DNA of 64,000 nucleotides. It comes from Onthophagus taurus. Lineage: Eukaryota; Arthropoda; Insecta; Coleoptera; Scarabaeidae. The translations under genes and the position numbers were made by a program. Of this stretch, positions 43,719 to 54,700 are shown piece after piece. Numbering within the stretch: the stretch's first letter is position 1; the number at the start of each line of letters is the position of its first letter. The stretch spans positions 12,712,501 through 12,776,500 of the forward strand of contig NC_091975.1 in the NCBI RefSeq assembly GCF_036711975.1. Reading direction: 5' to 3'. Below the pieces are notes generated by a model. That model saw only the letters and a list, made by a program, of their open reading frames with translations, did no database searches and was not told the origin of the DNA.

Positions 43719-45575
43719 ATGACCAAAGAGAAACAGGAAGAACCGACCCAAGCAGTTAATATCAATTGCAATCACTACTGCGGAAACAGTGGAAGTCGTA
43801 AGAAGAAGATATCAACCATAATTTCCCTCTTGATCCTATGCACCACCATATTCAGTTCGGTCACAGCAACATACAATCTGAAATATCCACATTCTGGATT
43901 GTACATCGAACACATGGGACATGCGAAAATAGAAAGAGGACAATTCAGAATCGAGTCCAAGATCAACAAAACAAAAATAGTCGAAGATATGGAAACAGCC
44001 GGAGGCGCGGTTAGAGATTTCAAATACTTATGTGATAATATTACTGCAATGGGGCATTCTACTCATTGTGAAACTTTTCTACATCATCTGGAAGAAGAAA
44101 ACAAGCAACTAAAATGGGTTCATGATGGATTATATAACGTCATGCAAAGAAGACAGAAGAGAGGACTGTTGGGACGATTATTAACGAGCGTTTTCGGCGT
44201 CAACGAAGAAGTATACCAAGATATCGAGGCGTTAGAGAAGAATCAACAAACTCTAATAAAAGCATCAAACCATCAAACTAAATTCATGATGTCTGCAATT
44301 TCCACTTTCAACGCTACCGAAGCCAGAGTTTATGCCCAACTAGAGAAGTTTCGCGTAAAACTAAACCAAGGACTTTCTGCGTTAAACGAAATGAATCGTT
44401 GGTTCGCCAAAGTCGATGTGAATCAATTGAACATCTATGTATTAAACTCATATCACATAGCTATAAACATCATTTCGGAAATAAGTCAATTTTATACCAA
44501 GGTGATACATCTACACCTGGGAAGAGGAGATCTGTATGACATTATGCCACCAGCTCACATACACAGAATAATTACTTCAGCAAATTCAAAACTTCAAAGC
44601 TCCAATCATAAAACTAAAAATGGAACAAGATGAAGAGTTTATTACGATATTTACGTATTTTTCCATGGCAGAAGTAATTGACTTCGAAATTATTAAAGTC
44701 AATACTATACCGCTCAAGATTACAAATGCAACATACTGGATACTAGAAGTTCCAAACGAAATCTTCGCAATTGATTACAACAATCAATTATATTTTCAAC
44801 TCAGCCACGAAGAATTTCATGAGTGCATAGTGGTAGAAGTTACGAAATACTTATGCGCTCCCACATTAGTAAAAAGCATCGAAAATAATCCCAGTTGTGT
44901 CATCAATGAGATTTATAAACGTCAAGATGAGCCACCATGCGGAATTCAGGATGTCTCAATAAATTCGATCATCTGGAAAGAATTATATATGAAGAATACC
45001 TGGATTTTCATAACACCGAAACCAGAGAAGATCGCTATAACATGTTCTGGCACACGAGAAGATGTACTATTAAATTCAACTGGTGTACTCCAGATCTCTC
45101 AGGACTGCGTTATAAAAACTAAACAAATTATATTAGCACCCAAGAGAGACAACAGTATTACCATAACAGCCAGTTTCAATCACCCCATCGTACTTCCAAG
45201 GAATATCACTGTAAAAAAACCATGGGTCATTCCAAAACTATCTGAAGAAAAGGTCATCAAAGCTGGAGATGAAGTTTCTCAGCTTATGGCCACAGAAGAA
45301 TTAGTAAATGAGGAGATACGAAACGTGAATTGGCGTCATGTGAAACACCATTCAGCATTGATATCAGCACTCTTAGAACTCTATCAATCGTCATTGTAGT
45401 TGTCATATCATGGGGATTGTATCAATGGTGTAAGGTGAAATGTCAAAGAAAACCAAAACCAACAGAGACTCCAATATTGAAGAAGGGATTCCTCTGCAAC
45501 CGATCAACTCGGAATCATCTGCAGTGGGAGGAATTCAACTACAACCAATCTACGCGGAAATTCACCAAAGAATGA
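43719..45575 (+). pseudogene. BEL-encoded envelope-like glycoprotein gene, broken by two frameshifts
   Basis: From Met at 43719, in the same frame as the end of pol, come about 30 residues, then a hydrophobic signal segment (ISTIISLLILCTTIFSSVTA). The ectodomain has several N-glycosylation sites, a furin-type site RRQKR (44148-44162) and a following hydrophobic GLLGRLLTSVFG that fits a fusion peptide. Heptad-like helices come next. This layout is that of insect errantivirus and baculovirus F-type fusion proteins. The frame breaks near 44600-44633, continues in frame 1 to 45399 with paired cysteines, and switches again. The membrane anchor (LSIVIVVVISWGLYQWC) and basic tail lie in frame 0 at 45330-45575. 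The protein is therefore not made intact from this copy. Confidence 0.85.
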
Positions 45576-45682
45576 ACTCCGAACGGTAATACGGTGTAGG
45601 GAAGTGTAGTGTAGTGAATTAACATAACAAAAGACAATAACCTCACTAAGTAATAAATTTTCTCTTTTTTTGGCGGGCAGAA

Positions 45683-46078
45683 TGTTTAATCTCGATTAAA
45701 CAATGTTTTATTCAATTTTTTCTTTTAATTTTTTACTTTCTTTAATAAGGTCAGCAGACAAATTACCAAACGTCGCTGACCAAACGCATCGCTCGCACCG
45801 CATAATTGCGTAACGCACACCGCACGCAATTATGCGACCTAAATTAATTAGTTTTTTAATCGCTTATTAATTGTTAAGTTAGCATTAGGATTTGTATATA
45901 AACCCCAAATTTTGAATTAATAAACAGTATTATTGATATCTTCGTAATGCTCATTTCCTTCCTGGATTAAACGTCTGGCCTGCCCGGAGTAAATCCGTTC
46001 CATAATAAATATCTGGCTTGCCCGGAGTTTATTTTTCCCAAACACTTTCAAATATCTGGCCTGCCCGGAGTTTGAACA
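45683..46078 (+). repeat. BEL right LTR, 396 bp
   Basis: TGTTTAATCTCG to TTTGAACA; it differs from the left LTR at three positions. A short purine-rich GGCGGGCAGAA just before it is the likely polypurine tract. Confidence 0.95.
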
Positions 46079-46739
46079 ACCATATTTGTGATATTCAGGC
46101 GCCAAATAACATGTTGTAGCAAGTTGGAGATAAAAAACAAAATGTGCCCAAAGCGTGATATTATGACGTTATACGCCGTTTTGAGCCATGTTTGAACTTT
46201 CTATCACTTTTGGTTCCGGTAATTCTGGCGACCATATATGTGATATTCAGATGGTAAATATTATTTTGGAGCATGTTGGAGATAAAAAACAAAATGTGCC
46301 CAAAACGTGATATTATGACGTTATACGCCGTTTTGAGCCATGTTGGAACTTTCTATCACTTTTGGTTCCGGTAATTCTGTCGAACATATTTGTGATATTC
46401 AGGCGCCAAATAACATGTTGTAGCAAGTTGGAGATAAAAAACAAAATGTGCCCAAAACGTGATATTATGACGTTATACGCCGTTCTAAGCCATGTTTGAA
46501 CTTTCTATCACTTTTGGTTCCGGTAATTCTGGCGACCATATATGTGATATTCAGATGGTAAATATTATTTTGGAGCATGTTGGAGATAAAAAACAAAATG
46601 TGCCCAAAACGTGATATTATGACGTTATACGCCGTTCTGAGCCATGTTTGAACTTTCTATCACTTTTGGTTCCGATAATTCTGCTGACCATATTTGTGAT
46701 ATTCAGGCGCCAAATAACATGTTGGAGCAAGTTGGAGAT
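46079..46739 (+). repeat. Sat152 satellite, middle block, about 4.3 monomers
   Basis: These are the same 152-bp monomers between the two retrotransposons. The first monomer completes the one split by the BEL insertion; the last is split by the Gypsy insertion. The block begins with the BEL target duplication and ends with the Gypsy one (GAGAT, 46735-46739). Confidence 0.95.
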
Positions 46740-46920
46740 TGTAGCGTGCTGTGGCAGCAGCTCCATTTAAAAACATAAAATTGTAATTCATTTGTTATTA
46801 TTTTTATATTTGCCACACAATTGTTTTTGAAGCAAACATAACAGACGCAAAATAAAAGTCTGCCAAAAGTTAATTTTATAATTATTGTATTATTATGTTG
46901 GCTAATACCTCATAGCCACA
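46740..46920 (+). repeat. Gypsy left LTR, 181 bp
   Basis: TGTAGCGTGCTG to CATAGCCACA, paired with 51616-51796. It is unusually short for an LTR. It contains AATAAA near 46852. Confidence 0.95.
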
Positions 46921-47434
46921 TTTGGTGACTCCGATCAAAGCAACTCGCAACCTGGTAGATTCTTCCTCCAGTCCGATTAAACCAACTCACAACCTGAAAA
47001 TTATCCCTTCAACCCGACTAATCCAGCCCGGCAAAGGAGATTCAACTGAAAAATTCAAGAATAACCAATTGAAGAATTAAGAACAACCCAAGCAGAATCC
47101 ATTCAACCGATTGAGCTACAGCGAACATACGCCCCGACGTCCCTCGCACTCTATAACCGACTAAACGTTACCGTCGTCTAATCAGACTGCGCTACAGCGC
47201 TGTAAGTACTTTCACTTATTCACCTATTTAGAATTACAGAAAGAGGAAATTAAAAATTTTATTTTTATCATCCAAATTATTGAATTAAATCCGTTATAAA
47301 TTTATGTCATACAATGACATATTTCAAAATCATACAATAAAAATAAACAAAATTTTATTATTTTTTAAAAGTTTTTATTAAATTTTTAAATCGTAAATAG
47401 AGTTTCTTAATAAAAATTTTAATTTTGTTTCAAT
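46921..47434 (+). other. Gypsy leader with primer-binding site
   Basis: TTTGGTGACTCCGATC follows the LTR; TGGTGACTCCGATC could pair with a tRNA 3' end. A CCGATYAAA.CAACTC.CAACCTG motif occurs twice (about 46931 and 46974). The rest, to the gag ATG at 47435, is AT-rich without coding signal. Confidence 0.65.
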
Positions 47435-48446
47435 ATGGCGACCACAGATAACGGTGACAATTTGATGACTGACGACCTTCAAAATGTCACTGCCATTAAA
47501 TTTCTACCATTTTGGTCCTCCAATCCTGATTTGTGGTTTCGGCAAATAGAGGCCCGGTTTACACTGTCAAAAATTAAAAGCGAGAAAACAAAATTCAATT
47601 ATATTCTCGCGAATTTACCAACTGATATTATTACAACCGTAGTTGATTTAATTCAATCTCCTTCGGATACAACTCCTTACTCTTCCCTTAAAAACGCTCT
47701 GATAGAAAGATTATCACTGAGCGATAAGGCTCGATGATATTCTTTCTGGGACTCAAATGGGAGATCAGCGTCCATCGGAGTTTTATAGGGCTATGTCAAG
47801 TACCGTCGGAGGTTGCCAAGTAGTAAGCAACGAATTGCTTCTGAAACTTTGGAAAAGACGCTTACCTCAAGCGGTATCAGTCGCGCTTCTCACGTCTGGA
47901 AAGGAGGAAGTAGCAGACCTTCTATCTATCGCCGACAAAGTCTGGGAGACGTTAAATTCCTCCACACTTTCTTCCTCATTTTCCGACTCTCAACACAACA
48001 CTTTTCATCACACCTACAATTACACCCGTGACAACAACACTACACCACGAACGACACCGCGACATGACGAGCTTTTGACGGCAATTCAAAATTTGACAGT
48101 AACTTGCCAAACATTATTAAAATCAGTTGCCCAACAACAGCAACAACAGGACTGCGTAACGAAACGTTTGGAGAGCCAGATAAATTCTTTATCTGCACAG
48201 TTTCAAAGCAATACACCTTCAACTACGTCAAATTATTGTAATTGCCACCAGCGTCATACCTCTCGTGAGAGATATCGTTCTCATAAAGTTCGATCAAGAA
48301 GTAATTCCAATTCAACTAATTTGAATCACGTATGTTGGTATCATCGTAATTTTGGTAAAAATGCAACGAAATGCGATGGTGCCACATGCAGTTTTTATTC
48401 CGTATTTGCAGATAGAACCACCACCAATAATTCAAAAAACCCGTAA
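47435..48446 (+). pseudogene. Gypsy gag, interrupted by one frameshift
   Basis: Frame 2 from 47435 gives a capsid N-terminus with FLPFWSSNPDLWFRQIEARF, ending at a TGA at 47735-47737. The continuation is in frame 0 (47757-48446), with QRPSEFYRAM, a Gln-rich stretch and a C-terminal Cys/His motif (CWYHRNFGKNATKC...C) instead of a standard CCHC knuckle. A one- or two-base deletion near 47737 would explain the shift. Confidence 0.88.
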
Positions 48447-48469
48447 AGATTCGAAGGAAAAAAGAAGAA

Positions 48470-48985
48470 ATGTTTTCTAAATTCAAAATTAAGACTGATA
48501 GTCAACCTCAACTTTTGGCAAATTCATTTAATACAAGACTTTTTATATTTGATAATCAAAATAATTTAAATTTTTTAATTGATACTGGCGCCGATATTTC
48601 GGTTTTACCATTTAAACTTTTTCCCAAACACAACCAAGACACTGAATCAAGCCTTTCCGCAGCCAATGGTACTAAAATTAACACTTACGGAAAAAAATTA
48701 CTCACGGTTTCGCTGAATTTAAGACGAAATTTTCCATTCGTCTTCACCATTGCGAACGTTAATAAACCAATCGTTGGCGCAGACTTTCTTCATAAATTCG
48801 GTATCTTGGTTGATGTTAAAAACAAACGATTAATTGATTCAAAAACAGAATTATACTCAATTGGTACCAGTATCAAAACAAATGAACCAACACCAAAACT
48901 TTTTTTCTTTCGAATCCATATATACAACCCTTTTAAAATCATTCCCATCACTAACCTCTACACCGGATTTTTCTTCACCAGTTAA
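48470..48985 (+). pseudogene. Gypsy aspartic protease
   Basis: FLIDTGADISVLP (active-site Asp codon at about 48581) and IVGADFLHKFGILVD are the two protease hallmarks. The frame becomes non-coding after about 48900, in a T-rich run, where the pol frame shifts to frame 0. It starts 23 bp after the gag stop in a different frame from the gag end; whether that reflects programmed frameshifting or damage cannot be told. Confidence 0.85.
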
Positions 48986-49703
48986 ACATCAGACAACACA
49001 CAAAATTATAACTAATTCTCATTTACCGTTTTGTCGTCCTCGACGTTTAGATGTACATAAACACGCAATAGCCAAAAGGGAATTTGATCAGATGGTAGCC
49101 ATGGGAATATGTCGACCCTCTTCTTCTTCAATAGCATCGCCTCTACACATGGTCTCCAAAAAGGATTCCAATGATTGGAGACCATGTGGAGATTATCGAC
49201 AATTAAATAACGTTACTATTCCGGACCGATATCCCCTTCCACATATTCAAGATTTCAACTTACATTTGAATGGATGCAAAATTTTTTCAAAAGTGGATTC
49301 AGTAAGGGCATATCATCAAATTCCGGTGGAAAAAGAAGACATTCCCAAGACAGCTATCACTACTCCTTTTGGTCTTTTCGAGTTTACTCGTATGCCGTTT
49401 GGCCTCCGTAATGCTGCTCAGACCTTTCAGAGATTCATAAATGAAGTTCTTTCGGGTCTCAACTTCTTATTCGTTTATTTAGATGACATTCTCATTGCAA
49501 GTCATAACGAAGAAGAACATTATGAACATCTCGAGAAGTTATTTGAACGGTTAAGTACATTCAATATCAACATCCAACCATCTAAATGTGTTTTTGGAGT
49601 TACTTCCATTGATTTTCTTAGCCATCATATCACTAGCGATGGTATTCAACCTCTAAGTCTAGGATTGATGCTATTTCAAAATTTCCCAAACCAAAAATAT
49701 TGA
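48834..49703 (+). pseudogene. Gypsy reverse transcriptase
   Basis: From about 48900 the frame gives the RT domain: [55 protein letters not shown] and [11 protein letters not shown] (catalytic YLDD near 49476). It then loses frame near 49660, after SDGIQPLS, and the rest of pol continues in frame 2. Confidence 0.92.
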
Positions 49704-51553
49704 AGGAACTACAAAGATTTTTGGGCATGATTAATTTTTATCATAGATTTTTACCGAACATTTCTAATATTTTATCACCCCTTCATAATCTTTCATCATC
49801 GCTTTATTCAATTAAACAAAAATTAATAACATCTTGGTCAGATGAACATGAAATTTCCTTCGCAACAGCTAAAGATCTTCTAACGAAATCTACCGTTCTG
49901 GCTCATCCATCTCTTCACGCTTCGCTGTTACTTACCACAGACGATTCTAATACAGGTATAGGAGCAGTTCTGAGCCAAATTATTGATGAAACACCGCTAC
50001 CATTTGCATTTTATTCACATAAACTTTCTCCAAGTCAAGTTAAATATTCAACGTTCGACAGAGAGCTATTGGCAATATATTCTGCCATAAAATTTTTTAA
50101 TCATTTCCTACACGGAAACAACTTTACAGTTTTCACCGACCACAAACCTATAACTACGGCAATATTTTCATCAACAGAAAAAACACCACGACAAACCAGG
50201 TACCTAAATTACATAACACAATATACATCCGATGTGAGATACATTAAGGGAAATTCCAATATTGTTGCAGACGCTTTGTCCAGGACAAATATTGAATCCC
50301 TAAATTCTCAGTACCCCGACACACTTACACTTTACAAAGCTCAAGTCACAGATATCGAATTGTCGAACCTACTACATAAACAATTTTCTCACACTACAAC
50401 ACCCTATCAGTTATTGCTACAACCCACAACGCTACCTGATATCAAATTATGGTGTGAAATATCAACGGAATCTCCGCGAATCTACATTCCGCAGCAATTT
50501 AGAGAAATAGTTATACAAAAATTTCATGGTTTATCTCACCCTGGCATTCGAGCAACCATTCATTTAATAAAAACAAAATTCTTTTGGCCTCATATGTCGA
50601 AACAAATTCGTATTTGGACAAAATCATGTTTACAATGCCAGAAAGTTAAGATACAAAGGCATACAAAATCGCCAATTCTCAAAATCAAAGTTCCAAAAGT
50701 TCGATTTGAACACATTCACATTGATTTGGTTGGCCCACTTGTTCCATCTCTTGGATGTACTTATCTGCTCACAGTCATTGAGCGTTTCACACGGTGGCCA
50801 GAGGCTTTTCCTCTAAAAGATATCTCTGCAGCCTCTATTGCAGATACTCTTTTCAGGCATTACTTCAGCCGTTTCGGTATTCCTACCATGATCACTCACG
50901 ATCAAGGACGACAATTCGAATCACTATTATTTTCAAAATTCCAATTATTTTTAGGTACTCGTCAAATACACACATCTGCTTATCACCCACAAAGTAACGG
51001 TATGATTGAACGATTTCACCGTACTTTGAAATCAGCGATTATTGCTCGAGGTAATTCTTCTAGATGGAACAATGACTTGCCTTTGATTCTCCTAGGTCTC
51101 AGGTCATCCCTAAAGGAGGATTTAGGTTGCTCATCCGCTGAATTGGTTTATGGTCAGCAACTCAGATTACCAGGAGAATTTTTCTTACCTACCGAAACAT
51201 CAATTGAAACTGAACCATTATTATCACGTTTAAAATCATCTTTTGCTGACATTAAACCAGTTCAGTCAACCATACATTCCAGTCAAAAACCTTTTGTTCA
51301 CAAAGAATTATTCAGGTCAAACTTTGTATTTATTAAAATTACTGGAATTAAACCTACGTTGTCTCCTAGGTACGAAGGTCCCTTCAGAGTGTTGAAGAGA
51401 TTTTCAAAATTTTTCGTGGTATTGAAAGACAGTAAAGAAATAAATGTAAGCCTCGATTTGCTGAAACCGGCTTTCTTTCTGAACGAAAACGTTTCTCCTG
51501 ATGTCAACAATTTAATAATTAATAAAACTAAAAAAGTACATTTTAAATTTTAA
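49700..51553 (+). pseudogene. Gypsy RNase H and integrase, 617 codons, open
   Basis: RNase H shows TTDDSNTGIGAVLSQ, FDRELLAIYSAI and FTDHKPI. Integrase follows with an HHCC finger (HGLSHPGIRA...CLQCQKVK), catalytic Asp (HIHIDLVGPL, about 50723), Asp (ITHDQGRQFES, about 50895) and Glu (NGMIERFHRTLK, about 51005). The end has the GPFRVLKRFSKFF...VSLDLLKPAFF motif and no chromodomain. This part is intact; only its upstream connection is broken. Confidence 0.93.
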
Positions 51554-51600
51554 TTCAAATTTTTGACTAAATGTTTTCCCTCTTTCTGTTCTTTCTTTAT

Positions 51601-51615
51601 AGGAGGGGAAGTGGA
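51601..51615 (+). other. Gypsy polypurine tract
   Basis: AGGAGGGGAAGTGGA abuts the right LTR, as expected for plus-strand DNA priming. Confidence 0.8.
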
Positions 51616-51796
51616 TGTAGCGTGCTGTGGCAGCAGCTCCATTCAAAAACATAAAATTGCAATTCATTTGTTATTATTTTTATATTTGCCACACAATTGT
51701 TTTTGAAGCAAACATAACACACGCAAAATAAAAGTCTGCCAAAAGTTAATTTTATAATTATTGTATTATTATGTTGGCTAATACCTCATAGCCACA
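51616..51796 (+). repeat. Gypsy right LTR, 181 bp
   Basis: It matches the left LTR except for three substitutions (two T/C and one G/C). It is followed by GAGAT and the resumed satellite monomer. Confidence 0.95.
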
Positions 51797-54700
51797 GAGA
51801 TAAAAAACAAAATGTGCCCAAAACGTGATATTATGACGTTATACGCTGCTCTGAGCCATGTTTGAACTTTCTATCACTTTTGGTTCCGATAATTCTGCTG
51901 ACCATATTTGTGATACACAGGTGCCAAATAACATGTTGAACCATGTTGGAGATAAAAAACAAAATGTGCCCAAAACGTGATATTATGACGTTATACGCCG
52001 TTCTGAGCCATGTTTGAACTTTCTATCACTTTTGGTTCCGATAATTCTGCTGACCATATTTGTGATATTCAGGCGCCAAATAACATGTTGGAGCAAGTTG
52101 GAGATAAAAAAAAAAGGGCCCAAAACGTGATATTATGACGTTATACGCCTTTCTGAGCCATGTTTGAACTTTCTATCACTTTTGGTTCTGATAATTCTGC
52201 TGACCATATTTGTGATATTCAGGCGCCAAATGACATGTTGAACCATGTTGGAGATAAAAAACAAAATGTGCTCAAAACGTGATATTATGACGTTATACGC
52301 CGTTCTGAGCCATGTTTGAACTTTCTATCACTTTTGGTTCCGATAATTCTGCTGACCATATTTGTGATATTCAGGCGCCAAATAACATGTTGGAGTAAGT
52401 TGGAGATAAAAAACAAAATGTGCCCAAAACGTGATATTATGACGTTATACGCCGTTCTGAGCCATGTTTGAACTTTCTATCACTTTTGGTTCCGATAATT
52501 CTGCTGACCATATTTGTGATATTCAGGCGCCAAATAACATGTTGGAGCAAGTTGGAGATAAAAAACAAAATGTGCCCAAAACGTGATATTATGACGTTAT
52601 ACGCCGCTCTGAGCCATGTTTGAACTTTCTATCACTTTTGGTTCCGATAATTCTGCTGACCATATTTGTGATATTCAGGCGCCAAATGACATGTTGAACC
52701 ATGTTGGAGATAAAAAACAAAATGTGCCCCAAACGTGATATTATGAAGTTATACGCCGTTCTGAGCCATGTTTGAACTTTCTATCACTTTTGGTTCCGAT
52801 ATTCTGCTGACCATATTTGTGATATTCAGGCGCCAAATAACATGTTGGAGCAAGTTGGAGATAAAAAACAAAATGTGCCCAAAACCTGATATTATGACGT
52901 TATACGCCGTTTTGAGCCATGTTTGAACTTTCTATCACTTTTGGTTCCGATAATTCTGCTGACCATATTTGTGATATTCAGGCGCCAAATAACATGTTGG
53001 AGCAAGTTGGAGATAAAAAACAAAATGTGCCCAAAACGTGATATTATGACTTTATACGCCGTTCTGAGCCATGTTTGAACTTTCTATCACTTTTGGTTCC
53101 GATAATTCTGCTGACCATATTTGTGATATTCAGGCGCCAAATAACATGTTGGAACAAGTTGGAGATAAAAAACAAAATGTGCCCAAAACGTGATATTATG
53201 ACGTTATACGCCGTTCTGAGCCATGTTTGAACTTTCTATCACTTTTGGTTCCGATAATTCTGCTGACCATATTTGTGATATTCAGGCGCCAAATAACATG
53301 TTGGAGCAAGTTGGAGATAAAAAACAAAATGTGCCCAAAACGTGATATTATGACGTTATACGCCGTTCTGAGCCATGTTTGAACTTTCTATCACTTTTGG
53401 TTCCGATAATTCTGCTGACCATATTTGTGATATTCAGGCGCCAAATAACATGTTGGAGCAAGATGGAGATAAAAAACAAAATGTGCCCAAAACGTGATAT
53501 TATGACGTTATACGCCGTTCTGAGCCATGTTTGAACTTTCTATCACTTTTGGTTCCGATAATTCTGGCGACCATATATGTGATATACAGATGGTAAATAT
53601 TATTTTGAAGTATGTTGGAGATAAAAAACAAAATGTGCCTTAAACGTGATATTATGACGTTATACGCCGTTTTGAGCCATGTTTGAACTTTCTATCACTT
53701 TTGGTTCCGGTAATTCTGGCGACCATAAATGTGATATTCAGGTGGCAAATGTCACATTGGAGCATGTTGGAGTTAAAAAACAAGATGTGCCCAAAACGTG
53801 ATATTATGGCGTTATACGCCGTTTTGAGCCATGTTTGAACTTTCTATCACTTTTGGTTCCGGTAATTCTGTCGACCATATCAGTGATATTCAGGCGCCAA
53901 ATAACATGTTGGAGCAAGTTGGAGATAAAAAACAAAATGTGCCCAAAACGTGATATTATGACGTTATACGCCGTTCTGAGCCATGTTTGAACTTTCTATC
54001 ACTTTTGGTTCCGATAATTCTGCTGACCATATTTGTGATATTCAGGCGCCAAATAACATGTTGGAGCAAGTTGGAGATAAAAAACAAAATGTGCCCAAAA
54101 CGTGATATTATGACGTTATACGCCGCTCTGAGCAATGTTTGAACTTTCTATCACCTTTGGTTCCGATAATTCTGCTGACCATATTTGTGATATTCAGGCG
54201 CCAAATGACATGTTGAACCATGTTGGAGATAAAAAACAAAATGTGCCCAATACGTGATATTATGACGTTATACGCCGTTCTGAGCCATGTTTGAACTTTC
54301 TACCACTTTTGGTTCCGATAATTCTGCTGACCATATTTGTGATATTCAGGCGCCAAATAACATGTTGGAGCAAGTTGGAGATAAAAAACAAAATGTGCCC
54401 AAAACGTGATATTATGACGTTATACGCCGCTCTGAGCCATGTTTGAACTTTCTATCACTTTTGGTTCCGATAATTCTGCTGACCATATTTGTGATATTCA
54501 GGCGCCAAATGACATGTTGAACCATGTTGGAGATAAAAAACAAAATGTGCCCCAAACGTGATATTATGAAGTTATACGCCGTTCTGAGCCATGTTTGAAC
54601 TTTCTATCACTTTTGGTTCCGATAATTCTGGCGACCATATATGTGATATTCAGATGGTAAATATTATTTTGAAGTATGTTGGAGATAAAAAACAAAATGT

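Larger units (their letters stand above)
37620..46078 (+). mobile_element. BEL/Pao LTR retrotransposon with envelope gene, inserted in Sat152
   Basis: The element is 8459 bp, with 396-bp LTRs differing at three positions and a 5-bp target duplication (ACCAT). Internal order is leader, gag, protease, reverse transcriptase, RNase H, integrase, env: the BEL/Pao layout with an added env. Reading frames are interrupted by several frameshifts, stop codons and one apparent integrase deletion, so this copy cannot act alone. The near-identical LTRs show a recent insertion in a copy already, or very quickly, damaged. Confidence 0.95.
46740..51796 (+). mobile_element. Ty3/Gypsy LTR retrotransposon inserted in Sat152
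   Basis: The element is 5057 bp, with 181-bp LTRs differing at three positions and a 5-bp target duplication GAGAT (46735-46739 and 51797-51801). It contains gag, protease, RT, RNase H and integrase in Gypsy order, with no env and no chromodomain. At least three frameshifts break the coding frames. It has the same orientation as the BEL element. Confidence 0.95.

Noticed and set aside
47757..48446. A separate second gag gene in the Gypsy element
   Set aside because: It continues the gag started at 47435 after a frameshift; element order and content fit one broken gene.
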